The translations under genes and the position numbers were made by a program. DNA of 64,000 nt from Pseudomonadota bacterium (GTDB lineage: Bacteria; Bdellovibrionota; Bacteriovoracia; Bacteriovoracales; Bacteriovoracaceae), in the NCBI GenBank assembly GCA_027487515.1, contig JAIYDL010000015.1, positions 1-64,000 on the forward strand. The letters are read 5' to 3'. The notes beneath the pieces were generated by a model. It was not told the origin of the DNA and made no database searches. It saw only the letters and a program-made list of their open reading frames with translations. Each line of letters opens with the position of its first letter. The stretch's first letter is position 1. This document shows, in pieces, positions 49,610 through 57,774 of this stretch.

Positions 49610-50655
49610 AACAGCTTCCACGGCGACGGTGCGAGTTTATTCACGTACTGGATGTACTGAGCTACGGGCCGATCGATCGGAAGAAGGTTCGCCGGAAAAA
49701 AGCGCATGTTCTCGTAGACCGCTCCGTCCTCTCCTTGAAGCGCGAAGAAGGCACGCTTGGTCATCCACAGGAGGAACCGAGAAGTGAGGCGGCCCAGGAG
49801 GCCCCGCCGTCGCCGAGTGAGGTAGATCGGCTGCACCAGGGTCCTTCCCTTCTCAATTGGCCGGTACGCGAAGATCATGTGGAGCGAGGGCCAGCGATGG
49901 CCTCTGAAGTAGGCGTTCCGCATGAGGGTGAGAAGGCCGTTGTTTCCGTGGTCGTAGCGCATCGAGTACGAGTACGTCTTTCCGAGAAGGAAGCGCGCGA
50001 GAGATTCGCGCAGATTCCCGCTGCCGATCTTTCCCGTGAGAGTGATGTCAATGAGGCCTCCGCGCGCCTCCTCTGCGATCTCCACGCCCATTTCGATGTC
50101 AAGCCCATGGACGGTCTTCAGGTGCTGCGGATCGAGGCCATTGATCATGGTGACGTGGTGGTGGCAGGTGCGCTCGTAGCTTTCTCCGAACTCGACCTTG
50201 AGCTCATCGACCTCCGGGAACTCTGGAAAGCTCGCGAGCTCTGGGACAGACCCACTTCCCGGGTAGACCCAGATCGCATCGTACTTCTCGCAGACCGTGT
50301 AGGAGCGGACCTTCGCTCGTTCCGGGATTTCGGGAGAGCACGGAACCTTCGCACAAGCACCGTCGACGCCGAACTCCCAGTGGTGGAAGAAGCACCTGAC
50401 GGTTTCTCCGACGACGCTTCCTCGACCCAAGTGGGTTCCCATGTGTGGGCAGTAGGCATCGAGGGCCGCCGGCGTCCCACGGGCGGTTCGGAAGACGACG
50501 AGTTCCTGACCGCAGAGCTGGAGAGCTTTCACGTCGCCAGACTTAAGTTCTTTGGAAGGGCACGCGTAGTACCAGCCGAGAGCGACTTCGCCCCAGTTGT
50601 TGAAAATTGGGAACTCAGAAATAGGTTGTGTGGTTTGATTCTTAACAGCGTCCAT
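49606..50655 (-). CDS. Rieske non-heme iron oxygenase 3 (KshA-like)
   Basis: 349 residues from ATG 50655; longer in-frame starts would run into the GlsB promoter region. Rieske motif CPHMGTHL (Cys69, His71) and RCFFHHW (Cys88, His91). Catalytic site LDPQHLKTVHGL (Asp175, His178, His183). Paralogue of Rieske 1 with the same layout (GWYYACPSKELKSGD versus GWYWLVRSGDVK; TRRRRGLLGRL versus TKRRSGLFGRL). CFFH replaces the usual CPxH, an uncommon but ligand-preserving change. First gene of the minus-strand arm; its promoter must lie in the 128 bp shared with the divergent GlsB-like gene. Confidence 0.9.
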   Translation of the reverse strand: MDAVKNQTTQPISEFPIFNNWGEVALGWYYACPSKELKSGDVKALQLCGQELVVFRTARGTPAALDAYCPHMGTHLGRGSVVGETVRCFFHHWEFGVDGACAKVPCSPEIPERAKVRSYTVCEKYDAIWVYPGSGSVPELASFPEFPEVDELKVEFGESYERTCHHHVTMINGLDPQHLKTVHGLDIEMGVEIAEEARGGLIDITLTGKIGSGNLRESLARFLLGKTYSYSMRYDHGNNGLLTLMRNAYFRGHRWPSLHMIFAYRPIEKGRTLVQPIYLTRRRRGLLGRLTSRFLLWMTKRAFFALQGEDGAVYENMRFFPANLLPIDRPVAQYIQYVNKLAPSPWKLL

Positions 50656-50783
50656 CACAGTAATTTTAAAGGTTATCAGCGGTCGAGTCGAGGTGGCGAA
50701 ATTTTCATTGCCTGAGTGTTTCACTTGCTGGCGTCGGGCCTGCATGCATAGGCTAGGAGAACGAAGAGACAAAGGAGATCGAT

Positions 50784-51044
50784 ATGCTCTGGACTCTGAT
50801 CGTAGGACTTGTTGTCGGCGCCATCGCCAAGCTCTTGATGCCCGGGAAAGATCCCGGAGGATTCGTGGTGACCATGATCCTCGGTGTCCTTGGGTCGTTC
50901 GCTGCGAACCTGATCGGGACGGGCCTTAACTGGTACGAGCGGGACGAACCGGTTGGTTTGGTTGCCTCAGTGGTGGGGGCCGTCCTGATCCTGGCCATCT
51001 ACCGAGCGGCGACGGGGAACCGCCAGCTCACCCATCGTCATTGA
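50784..51044 (+). CDS. GlsB/YeaQ/YmgE family membrane protein
   Basis: 86 residues, three hydrophobic helices with Gly-rich packing (GLVVGAIAKLLMPG, DPGGFVVTMILGVLGSFAAN, VASVVGAVLILAIYR). This is the standard transglycosylase-associated/GlsB family pattern, made under stress in many bacteria. A perfect AAAGGAG precedes the ATG. The 3' end overlaps the convergent helicase gene by 17 bp. Not obviously part of the oxygenase cluster. Confidence 0.92.
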   Translation: MLWTLIVGLVVGAIAKLLMPGKDPGGFVVTMILGVLGSFAANLIGTGLNWYERDEPVGLVASVVGAVLILAIYRAATGNRQLTHRH

Positions 51045-53430
51045 CGGCCGAGGATGTTCTTCTCCAGAAGTCGCCGAGATCGCTCAGGATACTTCTGGAG
51101 ACGAGCTCCTCCGGGGATTTTTGGAACCAGTCCTCGGGGAAAGTCCGAGCGTAGTTGGCATCCAGGAATCGATTATCCATCAGGATGATGACTCCCTTAT
51201 CAGACTCCGTCCGAATGACTCGGCCCGCGGCCTGGATGGCCTTCGCCATCGCCGGCACGGTGTAAGCGTAGTCCTGCCCCGCTTGGTACTCTCGTTGGTA
51301 GTAATCCCGCATCCGTTCGCGTTCGAAGTCGAACCCGGGCAACGGCGGCCCAACCACGAAGGCCCCGATCACCATCTCCCCAGGGTAGTCCACACCTTCT
51401 GAAAAGACTCCCCCCTGAACCGCGAAGAGCAGCACTGGTTCACTCCGTGCTCGGAGCATTTCGAGCACCACCTCGACGTCGTCGTTTCTCATGGACCGAT
51501 GCTGCTTCAACACGCGCACTCCGGGCGGCGCCTCGAATCGCTTGAAGACCTTTTCGAGGAAATCGAAGCTCGGAAAGAACGCGAGGTAGTTTCCGCGCTG
51601 AAGGCCCGTGATCCGTGCGATGGCATCGGCGATCCGAGGATAGTTTTTCTCGCGCTCGGAGTACCGGGTCGAAATCTGGGGGATGATCAGGACCTTTCTA
51701 TTTTCGGGTGAAAAGGGAGTTCGAAACTCCTCCGTCCAGAGGTCCACGCCGCTGAGCCCGGAGAGCTTGGCGTAGTAGTCAAAGGGTTTCAGCGTCGCGG
51801 AGAAAAGAACCAAGTGCTCGAAGTGCGCGTACCGGTCTCGGATGAGTCTCGAAGCATCACAACAGGTGATCTTGATGCTGCACCGACTGCCGGTGTTTTG
51901 ACCCGTGATAAAAAACTCGGACTGGCCCGTGGAGATCTCTTGCAGCAGTTCGACGAACTCTCCCCAGTAAAAAACGAGCCTCAAGACGACGTCTCGGGTT
52001 CTGATTTCAACGTCGGATTCGAGGTACTCGTTGAGGAACGCGCGCAGCTCGTCGCCGACCACCGCGAAGCCTTCGAAGTCCGGCGCGACCGTTCTTGTCT
52101 CGACCATCGCCGGCGCCGCGGCGTTTAGCGTCGCCAGACAATCGTCGAGGAGCTCGAGGCCTCGATCACTAAACTGCGCTGGTAGCGCCTGGAACTCTTC
52201 TCTGAGTCCCTCGAGAACTGCGCCGGAAAGTTCTGGCGAATAGTTGCCCATGGTCCGCGCCGGAAGATTGTGGGCCTCGTCGATGACGAGGTTCGGCAAC
52301 CCCTCCTGGGCATGGCCCGTCGCACTTATTTTCCCGAGGGCGGATCGGTGCCCGAAGACGTAGTTGTAGTCGCACACGACGACGTCGGCCTCCGGCACGG
52401 CCTCGAGCTGGAGTTCGAAGGGACAAACTTCATACTTCTGCGCCAGGTTCTGCATCACCTTCGCCGTGAGTCGCTTCCGCTTCCGGAGCTCACCGGCGAG
52501 GTCGTGGGTTCGGAGCTTGTCGTAGTAGTCACGCGCGAACTCGCAGTACTCGGGGTTGCACAGAGGTTCGGCCTTCAGGCACAGCTTACTTTTCGCAGTG
52601 ATCGTGAGGGACTTCGCCGGTGCGCCCGGAGTTTGCAGTTTCTCGACCGCTTCCTCGGCCACCGCCTGCTGACTATTCTTCGGCGTGAGGTAGATCACCC
52701 GCTGCCCGCGCGCGAGCGCCTCCCTGAGCGTTGGGTAAAGACCCCCCATGGTTTTCCCAAGGCCCGTGGGTGCCTGGAGCATCATCTTTTTTCCGGCGGC
52801 CATTCCTGTTTCGATGCGCTCCATGAGCTCGAGCTGGCCGGGCCTTGGGGTCGCGAAGGGAAACGGGAGCGCAAGTGCGAGCTTGCGTCGGCGCCGGAGC
52901 CGCTGCTCCGCGAGCGTCGCTTCTTGGACAAGCTCCGCCAGGCGCCGCTCGAGCCAGGCCTCGGCCTCACGAAGATCCCAGTAGACGTCGAAGCTCTGGG
53001 TCTCTTTCCGGCGGGAGGAGACGAGAAGAAAGGCGAGCTCCGGTTTGATCCCGTGGAGGCGCTGGTAGCAAAGCCCGTAGCCCACGAGCTGGACGAAATA
53101 CGGGTGATCAAAGCGTCGCTCTTTGATGAGCTTGGCGAGGTCAAAAATATTGAAGCTCGATTTAATCTCTTCGATTCTCGGTTTTGTCCCTGCGAAAAGG
53201 CCATCCATGCGGCCCGAGACTTCAAAGCGGTAGGCGCCGTGGTCAAACACGACGCTGACCGGGACCTCCGCTTGATAGGTCGGGTCCTCTGCGAGGCGGA
53301 GGGCCTGGATTTCCTTGTGGAGTTCACTTCCCTTCTCGAGGGTCGTCGCGGGGTTCGAGCCCGGCTCGATGCTCCCCCTGCGCGGGGACGGCAGAGCGAA
53401 GTCCTGGAGCGAGAGCTTCACGACCTTCAT
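51028..53430 (-). CDS. XPD/DinG-like Fe-S helicase with N-terminal PD-(D/E)XK nuclease domain
   Basis: 800 residues. N-terminal Cas4/RecB-like nuclease fold: Asp76 (GRMDGL), Glu88-x-Lys90 (EEIKSS) and Gln113 (YFVQLVGYG). Superfamily 2 helicase from about 195: Walker A QAPTGLGKT (219-227), DEAH box VIDEAHNLPART, and motif VI QAAGRVIRTESDKG. Between motifs I and II, four cysteines in KLCLKAEPLCNPEYC and VCPFELQ give the XPD-type 4Fe-4S cluster. Predicted 5'-3' DNA helicase coupled to a nuclease for repair. Overlaps the upstream exonuclease gene by 4 bp. Confidence 0.92.
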   Translation of the reverse strand: MKVVKLSLQDFALPSPRRGSIEPGSNPATTLEKGSELHKEIQALRLAEDPTYQAEVPVSVVFDHGAYRFEVSGRMDGLFAGTKPRIEEIKSSFNIFDLAKLIKERRFDHPYFVQLVGYGLCYQRLHGIKPELAFLLVSSRRKETQSFDVYWDLREAEAWLERRLAELVQEATLAEQRLRRRRKLALALPFPFATPRPGQLELMERIETGMAAGKKMMLQAPTGLGKTMGGLYPTLREALARGQRVIYLTPKNSQQAVAEEAVEKLQTPGAPAKSLTITAKSKLCLKAEPLCNPEYCEFARDYYDKLRTHDLAGELRKRKRLTAKVMQNLAQKYEVCPFELQLEAVPEADVVVCDYNYVFGHRSALGKISATGHAQEGLPNLVIDEAHNLPARTMGNYSPELSGAVLEGLREEFQALPAQFSDRGLELLDDCLATLNAAAPAMVETRTVAPDFEGFAVVGDELRAFLNEYLESDVEIRTRDVVLRLVFYWGEFVELLQEISTGQSEFFITGQNTGSRCSIKITCCDASRLIRDRYAHFEHLVLFSATLKPFDYYAKLSGLSGVDLWTEEFRTPFSPENRKVLIIPQISTRYSEREKNYPRIADAIARITGLQRGNYLAFFPSFDFLEKVFKRFEAPPGVRVLKQHRSMRNDDVEVVLEMLRARSEPVLLFAVQGGVFSEGVDYPGEMVIGAFVVGPPLPGFDFERERMRDYYQREYQAGQDYAYTVPAMAKAIQAAGRVIRTESDKGVIILMDNRFLDANYARTFPEDWFQKSPEELVSRSILSDLGDFWRRTSSAVNDDG

Positions 53431-54461
53431 ATCAAGACGAGGTTCTCCCCGGACTTCGGGAGAAAATGGTCGAGGTGTAGGTCGTCGATGGGAAACGCCG
53501 CGATCCCGTCTCGCTTGAGCTGCCGGACGAGGGCGCCGTCCCGGTGCTGAACGTACACTCTCCTCGCCCCGGTCTCTCGGATGGTCCGGTTAAGGTCATT
53601 CCAGTCAGCGTGGTCCGACATGACGAATCCTCGGTCGTACCCGCGGCGACTCCCCTGCATCCACCCGGAGGCAAACGCTGTTTGAAACTCTCCAAAGCGC
53701 ACAGCCCAGGTCTCCCGAAGGATGGACGGGGGCGCGAGGATGAGTTCTCCGACGAGCACCTCGCCGGGAGAAAGACTCGCCAATTTTTCTGACACAAGAC
53801 GGGTCTGGGCCATGGTTCGGTTCTGCCTGCGGTAGCACTCCGTCAGCTCGTGGATGGAGTCGTGGATGAGCACCGGTTTATGCGCCAGCGGGGCCAGCTC
53901 CGCAAGGATTCGCTGGGCCTTCCCGAGAGAATACCCGAAAAGAATCGAGTTCTTTCCCGCCGATTCATTCTCGGCCCACCAGGCCCGGATGTGCGCTCCA
54001 TGGGGCAGGTCTTTTTCCCAAACGAACTTCGGCGTACCGAAGGTGGCTTCGGTGATAAACGTATCACAGCACACCGGTTCGAAGGGATCGCAGCTCGGGT
54101 CTCGGTCACGCTTGTAGTCTCCCGAGGCGACCCACACTTCTCCGTCAACCTCAACCCGAACCTGGGCGGACCCGAGGATGTGCCCCGCGGAGTGGAAGCT
54201 CACGCGCGCACGCCCGAGCGGGAAGCTCTCGCCGTAGCCAAACGTCTCGACGGCGATGTTCTTTCCGATCCTCGTTTTCAGGAGCTCGACTCCCTTGTCG
54301 ACGCAGATGTAGCGCTTGCTCCCGCGGCGAGCATGGTCACTGTGGGCATGAGTAATCACCGCGACGTCTACGGCTCGGTGCGGATCGATGTAAAAGTCGC
54401 CGGCCGCGCAGTAGAGACCCTTTGCGGTCCAGGTCAGGAGTGGGATGTTCGGTGAGTGCAT
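53427..54461 (-). CDS. Ligase-associated-type DNA exonuclease (MBL/beta-CASP)
   Basis: 344 residues from ATG 54461, the usual length; an ATG at 54539 would add 26 unconserved residues. Motifs: GLYCAAGDFYIDPHRAVD, VITHAHSDHARRGS (HxHxDH), FHSAGHILGSAQV, WVASGDYKRD, and a beta-CASP part with MSDHADW. This is the protein often annotated ligase-associated DNA exonuclease or mRNA 3'-end-processing factor, usually found near an ATP-dependent DNA ligase and an Lhr-like helicase. Here no ligase follows; instead it is coupled by 4 bp to the XPD-like helicase. Confidence 0.9.
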   Translation of the reverse strand: MHSPNIPLLTWTAKGLYCAAGDFYIDPHRAVDVAVITHAHSDHARRGSKRYICVDKGVELLKTRIGKNIAVETFGYGESFPLGRARVSFHSAGHILGSAQVRVEVDGEVWVASGDYKRDRDPSCDPFEPVCCDTFITEATFGTPKFVWEKDLPHGAHIRAWWAENESAGKNSILFGYSLGKAQRILAELAPLAHKPVLIHDSIHELTECYRRQNRTMAQTRLVSEKLASLSPGEVLVGELILAPPSILRETWAVRFGEFQTAFASGWMQGSRRGYDRGFVMSDHADWNDLNRTIRETGARRVYVQHRDGALVRQLKRDGIAAFPIDDLHLDHFLPKSGENLVLI

Positions 54462-54656
54462 GCGGGGATCTTTGCACAAGCGCCGATGAAACTCAAGGAA
54501 GGCAGCGCGCTGCCTCGCACCCAGCGACCTCGACGACATTAAGAATACTTTTAGTGTGAGTCCCTGGCGAGGGCCGGTATGAAAGAGCGGTGTATCGAGA
54601 GTCCGGTGTGTTTCTCACGGTCCTCAGTTACGCGCACTATGACTTAAGGAGGTTTT

Positions 54657-54938
54657 GTGGGAAAGAAAATTTACGTCGGTAACCTGCCATTCACGGCGAC
54701 GAGTGAATCACTGTCCGAGGTCTTCGGCCGGTACGGCAAAGTAGATTCATCGAAGATCATCATGGATCGTGATACGGGCCGCTCGAAGGGTTTCGGGTTC
54801 GTGGAGATGAGCGACGCGGGTGCTGCGGACTCTGCGATCACGAGCCTCCACGGTTCTGACTTCGGTGGCCGCTCACTCACGGTCAACGAAGCACGACCCA
54901 TGGAAAAACGAGAATCACGTTCGTTTCCTCAGCGCTAA
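54657..54938 (+). CDS. RRM RNA-binding protein 1
   Basis: 93 residues. A single RRM with RNP2 KIYVGNLP and RNP1 KGFGFVEM. The beta-alpha-beta layout is complete, with a short basic tail (KRESRSFPQR). GTG start with TAAGGAGG 5 nt upstream. Bacterial RRM proteins of this size are cold-induced in cyanobacteria and act on mRNA. It is a paralogue of the gene at 55246: the two share the leader CTTAAGGAGGTTTT, but this copy lacks the Gly-rich tail. Confidence 0.93.
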   Translation: MGKKIYVGNLPFTATSESLSEVFGRYGKVDSSKIIMDRDTGRSKGFGFVEMSDAGAADSAITSLHGSDFGGRSLTVNEARPMEKRESRSFPQR

Positions 54939-54944
54939 TCGGTC

Positions 54945-54991
54945 AAGCATCGTCCCATGGTGAAAATTCTTCCTCCTGCCGGACGATGCTT
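54945..54991. repeat. 11-bp perfect inverted repeat with 25-nt loop after RRM gene 1
   Basis: AAGCATCGTCC (54945-54955) and GGACGATGCTT (54981-54991). The repeat starts 6 bp after the stop. The loop contains CTTCCTCC, which is complementary to a Shine-Dalgarno core. There is no long T tract, so it could be a 3' stabiliser, a weak terminator or an RNA regulatory hairpin. Confidence 0.55.
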
Positions 54992-55100
54992 CAAACTTCA
55001 TCTGATCGTAGAAATCTTAGATAAGATCTTGAATGGACAAGCCATAATTCTTCGCGTTAAAAAGCACAACTCCTCGCCGACCTTAAAATCATCTTAAATT

Positions 55101-55129
55101 TTAATAAGTAGCTAAATTTGTGCTATGCT
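55101..55129 (+). promoter_or_regulatory. Promoter of RRM gene 2 (TTAATA-N17-TATGCT, extended -10)
   Basis: TTAATA at 55101-55106 and TATGCT at 55124-55129 have a 17-bp spacer and a TGC directly before the -10 (extended -10). Transcription from here would leave a leader of about 110 nt before ATG 55246, as in cold-shock-type mRNAs. The rest of the gap 54939-55245 holds only the inverted repeat listed separately. Confidence 0.5.
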
Positions 55130-55245
55130 TGATCCAGGATTTGATGCTAATTAAGTCCTGATAATATTTCTGTCGCTGTAAGTGTTCTTCGAGCGAGTTG
55201 CTCATGATCCTCTGAAAGCGCATCCCTGGCCTTAAGGAGGTTTTC

Positions 55246-55635
55246 ATGGGTAATAAAATTTATGTTGGTAATCTTCCCTTCACAGCTACGAGCGAGAACC
55301 TGAACGAGCTCTTCTCAAAGTTCGGCACTGTCGACTCTGCGAAAATCGTTATGGACCGTGACACCGGCCGTTCAAAAGGCTTCGGCTTCGTTGAGATGGC
55401 TTCTGGTGACGAAGCTGCTGCAGCGATCGACAAACTGAACGGTTCAGACATGGGTGGTCGCTCACTCGTTGTTAACGAAGCTCGTCCAATGGAGCCACGC
55501 ACTGGTGGATTCGGCGGCGGCGGCGGTCGTTCTGGTGGAGACCGCGGTGGAGATCGTGGCGGTCGCTCTGGCGGCGGCGGCGGCTTCGGCGGTGGTCGTT
55601 CAGGTGGTGGAGACCGCGGTGGAAACCGTTGGTGA
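55246..55635 (+). CDS. RRM RNA-binding protein 2 with Gly-rich tail
   Basis: 129 residues. RRM in residues 1-82 (RNP2 KIYVGNLP, RNP1 KGFGFVEM), then a 45-residue tail of Gly, Arg, Ser and Asp with RSGGDRGGDRGGRSGGGG-type repeats, resembling RGG boxes. The architecture matches cyanobacterial Rbp and plant GRP-type cold-response proteins. Strong TAAGGAGG before the ATG; perfect terminator downstream. Codon use in the tail (GGT/GGC) suggests high expression. Confidence 0.95.
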   Translation: MGNKIYVGNLPFTATSENLNELFSKFGTVDSAKIVMDRDTGRSKGFGFVEMASGDEAAAAIDKLNGSDMGGRSLVVNEARPMEPRTGGFGGGGGRSGGDRGGDRGGRSGGGGGFGGGRSGGGDRGGNRW

Positions 55636-55665
55636 TCCCTAACTGATCTAATCAATCAATTAAAG

Positions 55666-55693
55666 AAGGGCCGGGAAACCGGCCCTTTTTTAT
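55666..55693 (+). terminator. Intrinsic terminator of RRM gene 2
   Basis: AAGGGCCGG (55666-55674), GAAA tetraloop, CCGGCCCTT (55679-55687), then TTTT. Perfect 9-bp stem 30 bp after the stop. Confidence 0.95.
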
Positions 55694-55741
55694 TTCCCTC
55701 GAAGGTATACGCCCTTCTGAGGCCGTACTACCATTTAAGGC

Positions 55742-56656
55742 ATGATCACAGAAAACCTGCTGCCAGGAAAAAGCTTTGAGTGGTTCGATGTCGTGGAGCC
55801 CCAAACCGAGGACTTCGCAACCCTTTCATCGAAGTTCGGTCTCCCCTACCTCTTGGTTCAAGACACTCTTAGGCCTGAGCACCTCCCGAAGTACGAGCTC
55901 ACTGACGTCGGCCACTTTCTCATGATGAGGAGCTATGACCAAGAGTGTGGGCAAGAGGCAACGACGATCCAGGAACTGACGAGAAAGATTTCGCTCTTCA
56001 TCACACCGGACCGTCTTGTTTCCATCCATCGAGTCCACTTCGAATACCTCGGAAAAGTGAGCGAGAAGATTCGGAAGTCCGATGTTCCCAAGACGCTCCA
56101 AGGGCTTGTCCACCAGATCGTCCTCGCGGTCATCCGGAGCTATGAGGAGCCCATCGTCCGGCTCCAGGACACCTTCGATGAGTTCGAGGAAGACGTGCTC
56201 GCTCGGAAGTGTGAAACCTTGAACACCACGCGGATCTACCACTTCCGGCGGCAGCTCTTCGTCCTCAAGCGCATCTTGAAGCAGACCAACGACGTGCTCT
56301 ACCGATCGAAGGACTTGTGGGAAGAGTATCCCTCCATGCTTCAGGATCTGAAAGAAAACCTTGATCAGGTCTACTTCCGCCTCGATGAAATCTCGGATAA
56401 CTTCGAGCACCTGTTCCAGCTCCACATCTCCCTCAACGACCAGCGCGCCAACGAGGTCATGAAGACGCTCACCGTGTTCTCGAGCGTTCTCCTCCCGCTC
56501 AACTTCATCGCCTCCTTCTACGGCATGAACTTCGAGCACATCCCGGGCCTCCATTCCGTGCACGCCCTCCTGTGGGTCGTGGTGGTGATGATCCTCATCA
56601 GCGTCTTTGCCTTCTGGTTTTTTCAGCGCAAGGGCTGGTTTAACCAGGGCCAGTGA
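55742..56656 (+). CDS. CorA-type Mg2+ transporter family protein
   Basis: 304 residues. A long cytosolic N-terminal domain with coiled helices (LVHQIVLAVIRSYEEPIVRL, RIYHFRRQLFVLKRILKQTN), then two C-terminal membrane helices. The selectivity motif GMN is intact in FYGMNFEHIPGLHS, and the C-terminal basic end (FFQRKGWFN) is present. Expected to be a pentameric inner-membrane channel for Mg2+ or Co2+/Zn2+ (ZntB-like members share the fold). A single gene; no Mg2+ riboswitch seen in the 48-bp gap. Confidence 0.92.
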   Translation: MITENLLPGKSFEWFDVVEPQTEDFATLSSKFGLPYLLVQDTLRPEHLPKYELTDVGHFLMMRSYDQECGQEATTIQELTRKISLFITPDRLVSIHRVHFEYLGKVSEKIRKSDVPKTLQGLVHQIVLAVIRSYEEPIVRLQDTFDEFEEDVLARKCETLNTTRIYHFRRQLFVLKRILKQTNDVLYRSKDLWEEYPSMLQDLKENLDQVYFRLDEISDNFEHLFQLHISLNDQRANEVMKTLTVFSSVLLPLNFIASFYGMNFEHIPGLHSVHALLWVVVVMILISVFAFWFFQRKGWFNQGQ

Positions 56657-56751
56657 TTATAAAAAACAAGGACAATGCACCAAGACGGTTAACTTTCTCT
56701 GGAGATCCGACGTAGAATAGCGGGGAATTCATCCGCACAAAGGATTTAAAG

Positions 56752-57774
56752 ATGTTAGATTCGATCGTCAGCTCCGGGCTCGTTCCGGATTTTTTAATCC
56801 GCACGGGGATCCGCCGCCTCCTCAAGGACCGGATCCGAGAGATCACGCCAGCGGCGCCGCAGTCCCTGGAAGATGTGAAGCGCAAGTTCGTTGAAATGAT
56901 GAAAACCTCCCCGCTCGCGGTGCAGACGCGTGACGCGAACGAGCAGCACTACGAAGTCCCAACCGAATTCTACCTCTATGCGCTGGGCCCCAACCTCAAG
57001 TACTCCTGCGCCTACTTTGGCCCGGGGGACACCCTCGAAACCGCCGAGCTCAAGATGCTTGAACGGACGGTCTCCATGGCCCGGATCAAGCCCGGTGACC
57101 GCGTGCTGGAACTCGGCTGTGGCTGGGGATCTCTCACGCTCTTCATGGCGAAGAAGTTCCCGGACTGTCAGATCACAGCAGTCTCCAACTCCGCGACCCA
57201 GAAAGAGTTCATCGACCGCCGGGCCCGGGAGCGAGGCCTCGGGAACGTCCGGATCATCACGGCGGACATGAACGCTTTCTCGATCGACGAAACCTTCGAC
57301 CGGGTCGTCTCCGTCGAGATGTTCGAGCACATGCGGAACTACGACCAACTCTTGGGGAAGATCTCGAGCTGGCTCGCTCCGAAGGGAACGCTCTTCGTGC
57401 ACATCTTCGTCCACCGCTCGACGCCGTACCTCTTCGAGGTCAAAGACGAGAGCGACTGGATGAGTAAGTACTTCTTCTCCGGCGGGATGATGCCCTCGGA
57501 TGACATCTTCACCTATTTCCAAGAGAAGTTCTCTCTGGTCGAGCACGTACGCTACAACGGGACGCACTACGCCCAGACTTCGGAAGAGTGGCTTAAGAAC
57601 ACAGACCGCAATAAGCAGAAGATCCTCGAGATCTTCGCGAAGCACTACGGGCCCAAGGAGGCCGGGAAGTGGCTCGAGTACTGGCGCATCTTCTTCATGG
57701 CCTGTGCCGAGCTCTGGAACTACGACGCTGGCCGGGAATGGTTCGTTTCCCACTACCTGCTGGAGAAGAAGTAG
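56752..57774 (+). CDS. Cyclopropane-fatty-acyl-phospholipid synthase-like methyltransferase
   Basis: 340 residues. CFA-synthase family features: YEVPTEFYLYALGPNLKYSC, CAYFGPGDTLETAELKML, SAM-binding VLELGCGWGSLTLFMAKKF, AVSNSATQKEFI, and SVEMFEHMRNYDQLL. Shorter than E. coli Cfa (382 aa), mainly at the N terminus. Acts on unsaturated acyl chains of phospholipids at the membrane surface. It directly precedes a COG2907-type FAD protein and a DUF1365 gene. This neighbourhood is linked in other bacteria to unusual fatty-acid modification, including methylated or furan fatty acids, rather than simple cyclopropanation. Confidence 0.9.
   Translation: MLDSIVSSGLVPDFLIRTGIRRLLKDRIREITPAAPQSLEDVKRKFVEMMKTSPLAVQTRDANEQHYEVPTEFYLYALGPNLKYSCAYFGPGDTLETAELKMLERTVSMARIKPGDRVLELGCGWGSLTLFMAKKFPDCQITAVSNSATQKEFIDRRARERGLGNVRIITADMNAFSIDETFDRVVSVEMFEHMRNYDQLLGKISSWLAPKGTLFVHIFVHRSTPYLFEVKDESDWMSKYFFSGGMMPSDDIFTYFQEKFSLVEHVRYNGTHYAQTSEEWLKNTDRNKQKILEIFAKHYGPKEAGKWLEYWRIFFMACAELWNYDAGREWFVSHYLLEKK

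Noticed and set aside
39379..50655. Saxitoxin-type gene cluster
   Set aside because: Shares Rieske enzymes, a sterol-desaturase-like protein and a ferredoxin with saxitoxin loci, but lacks the PKS-like starter enzyme and amidinotransferase, and has AurF-like and GH3 genes instead.
49735..50715. 326-codon plus-strand frame
   Set aside because: Antisense to Rieske oxygenase 3, whose motifs are intact; Arg/Glu/Val-rich composition is typical of shadows of GC-rich coding DNA.
52270..53550. 426-codon plus-strand frame
   Set aside because: Antisense to the helicase-nuclease gene with Walker A, DEAH and Fe-S motifs.
51028..54461. Anti-phage defence island
   Set aside because: A helicase-nuclease and an MBL exonuclease could suggest defence, but both belong to DNA-repair-type families and there are no other defence genes or mobile elements around.
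55500..55635. Repetitive GGTGG/CGG DNA at the end of RRM gene 2
   Set aside because: It is the coding sequence of the Gly-rich tail, not a tandem-repeat element or CRISPR.
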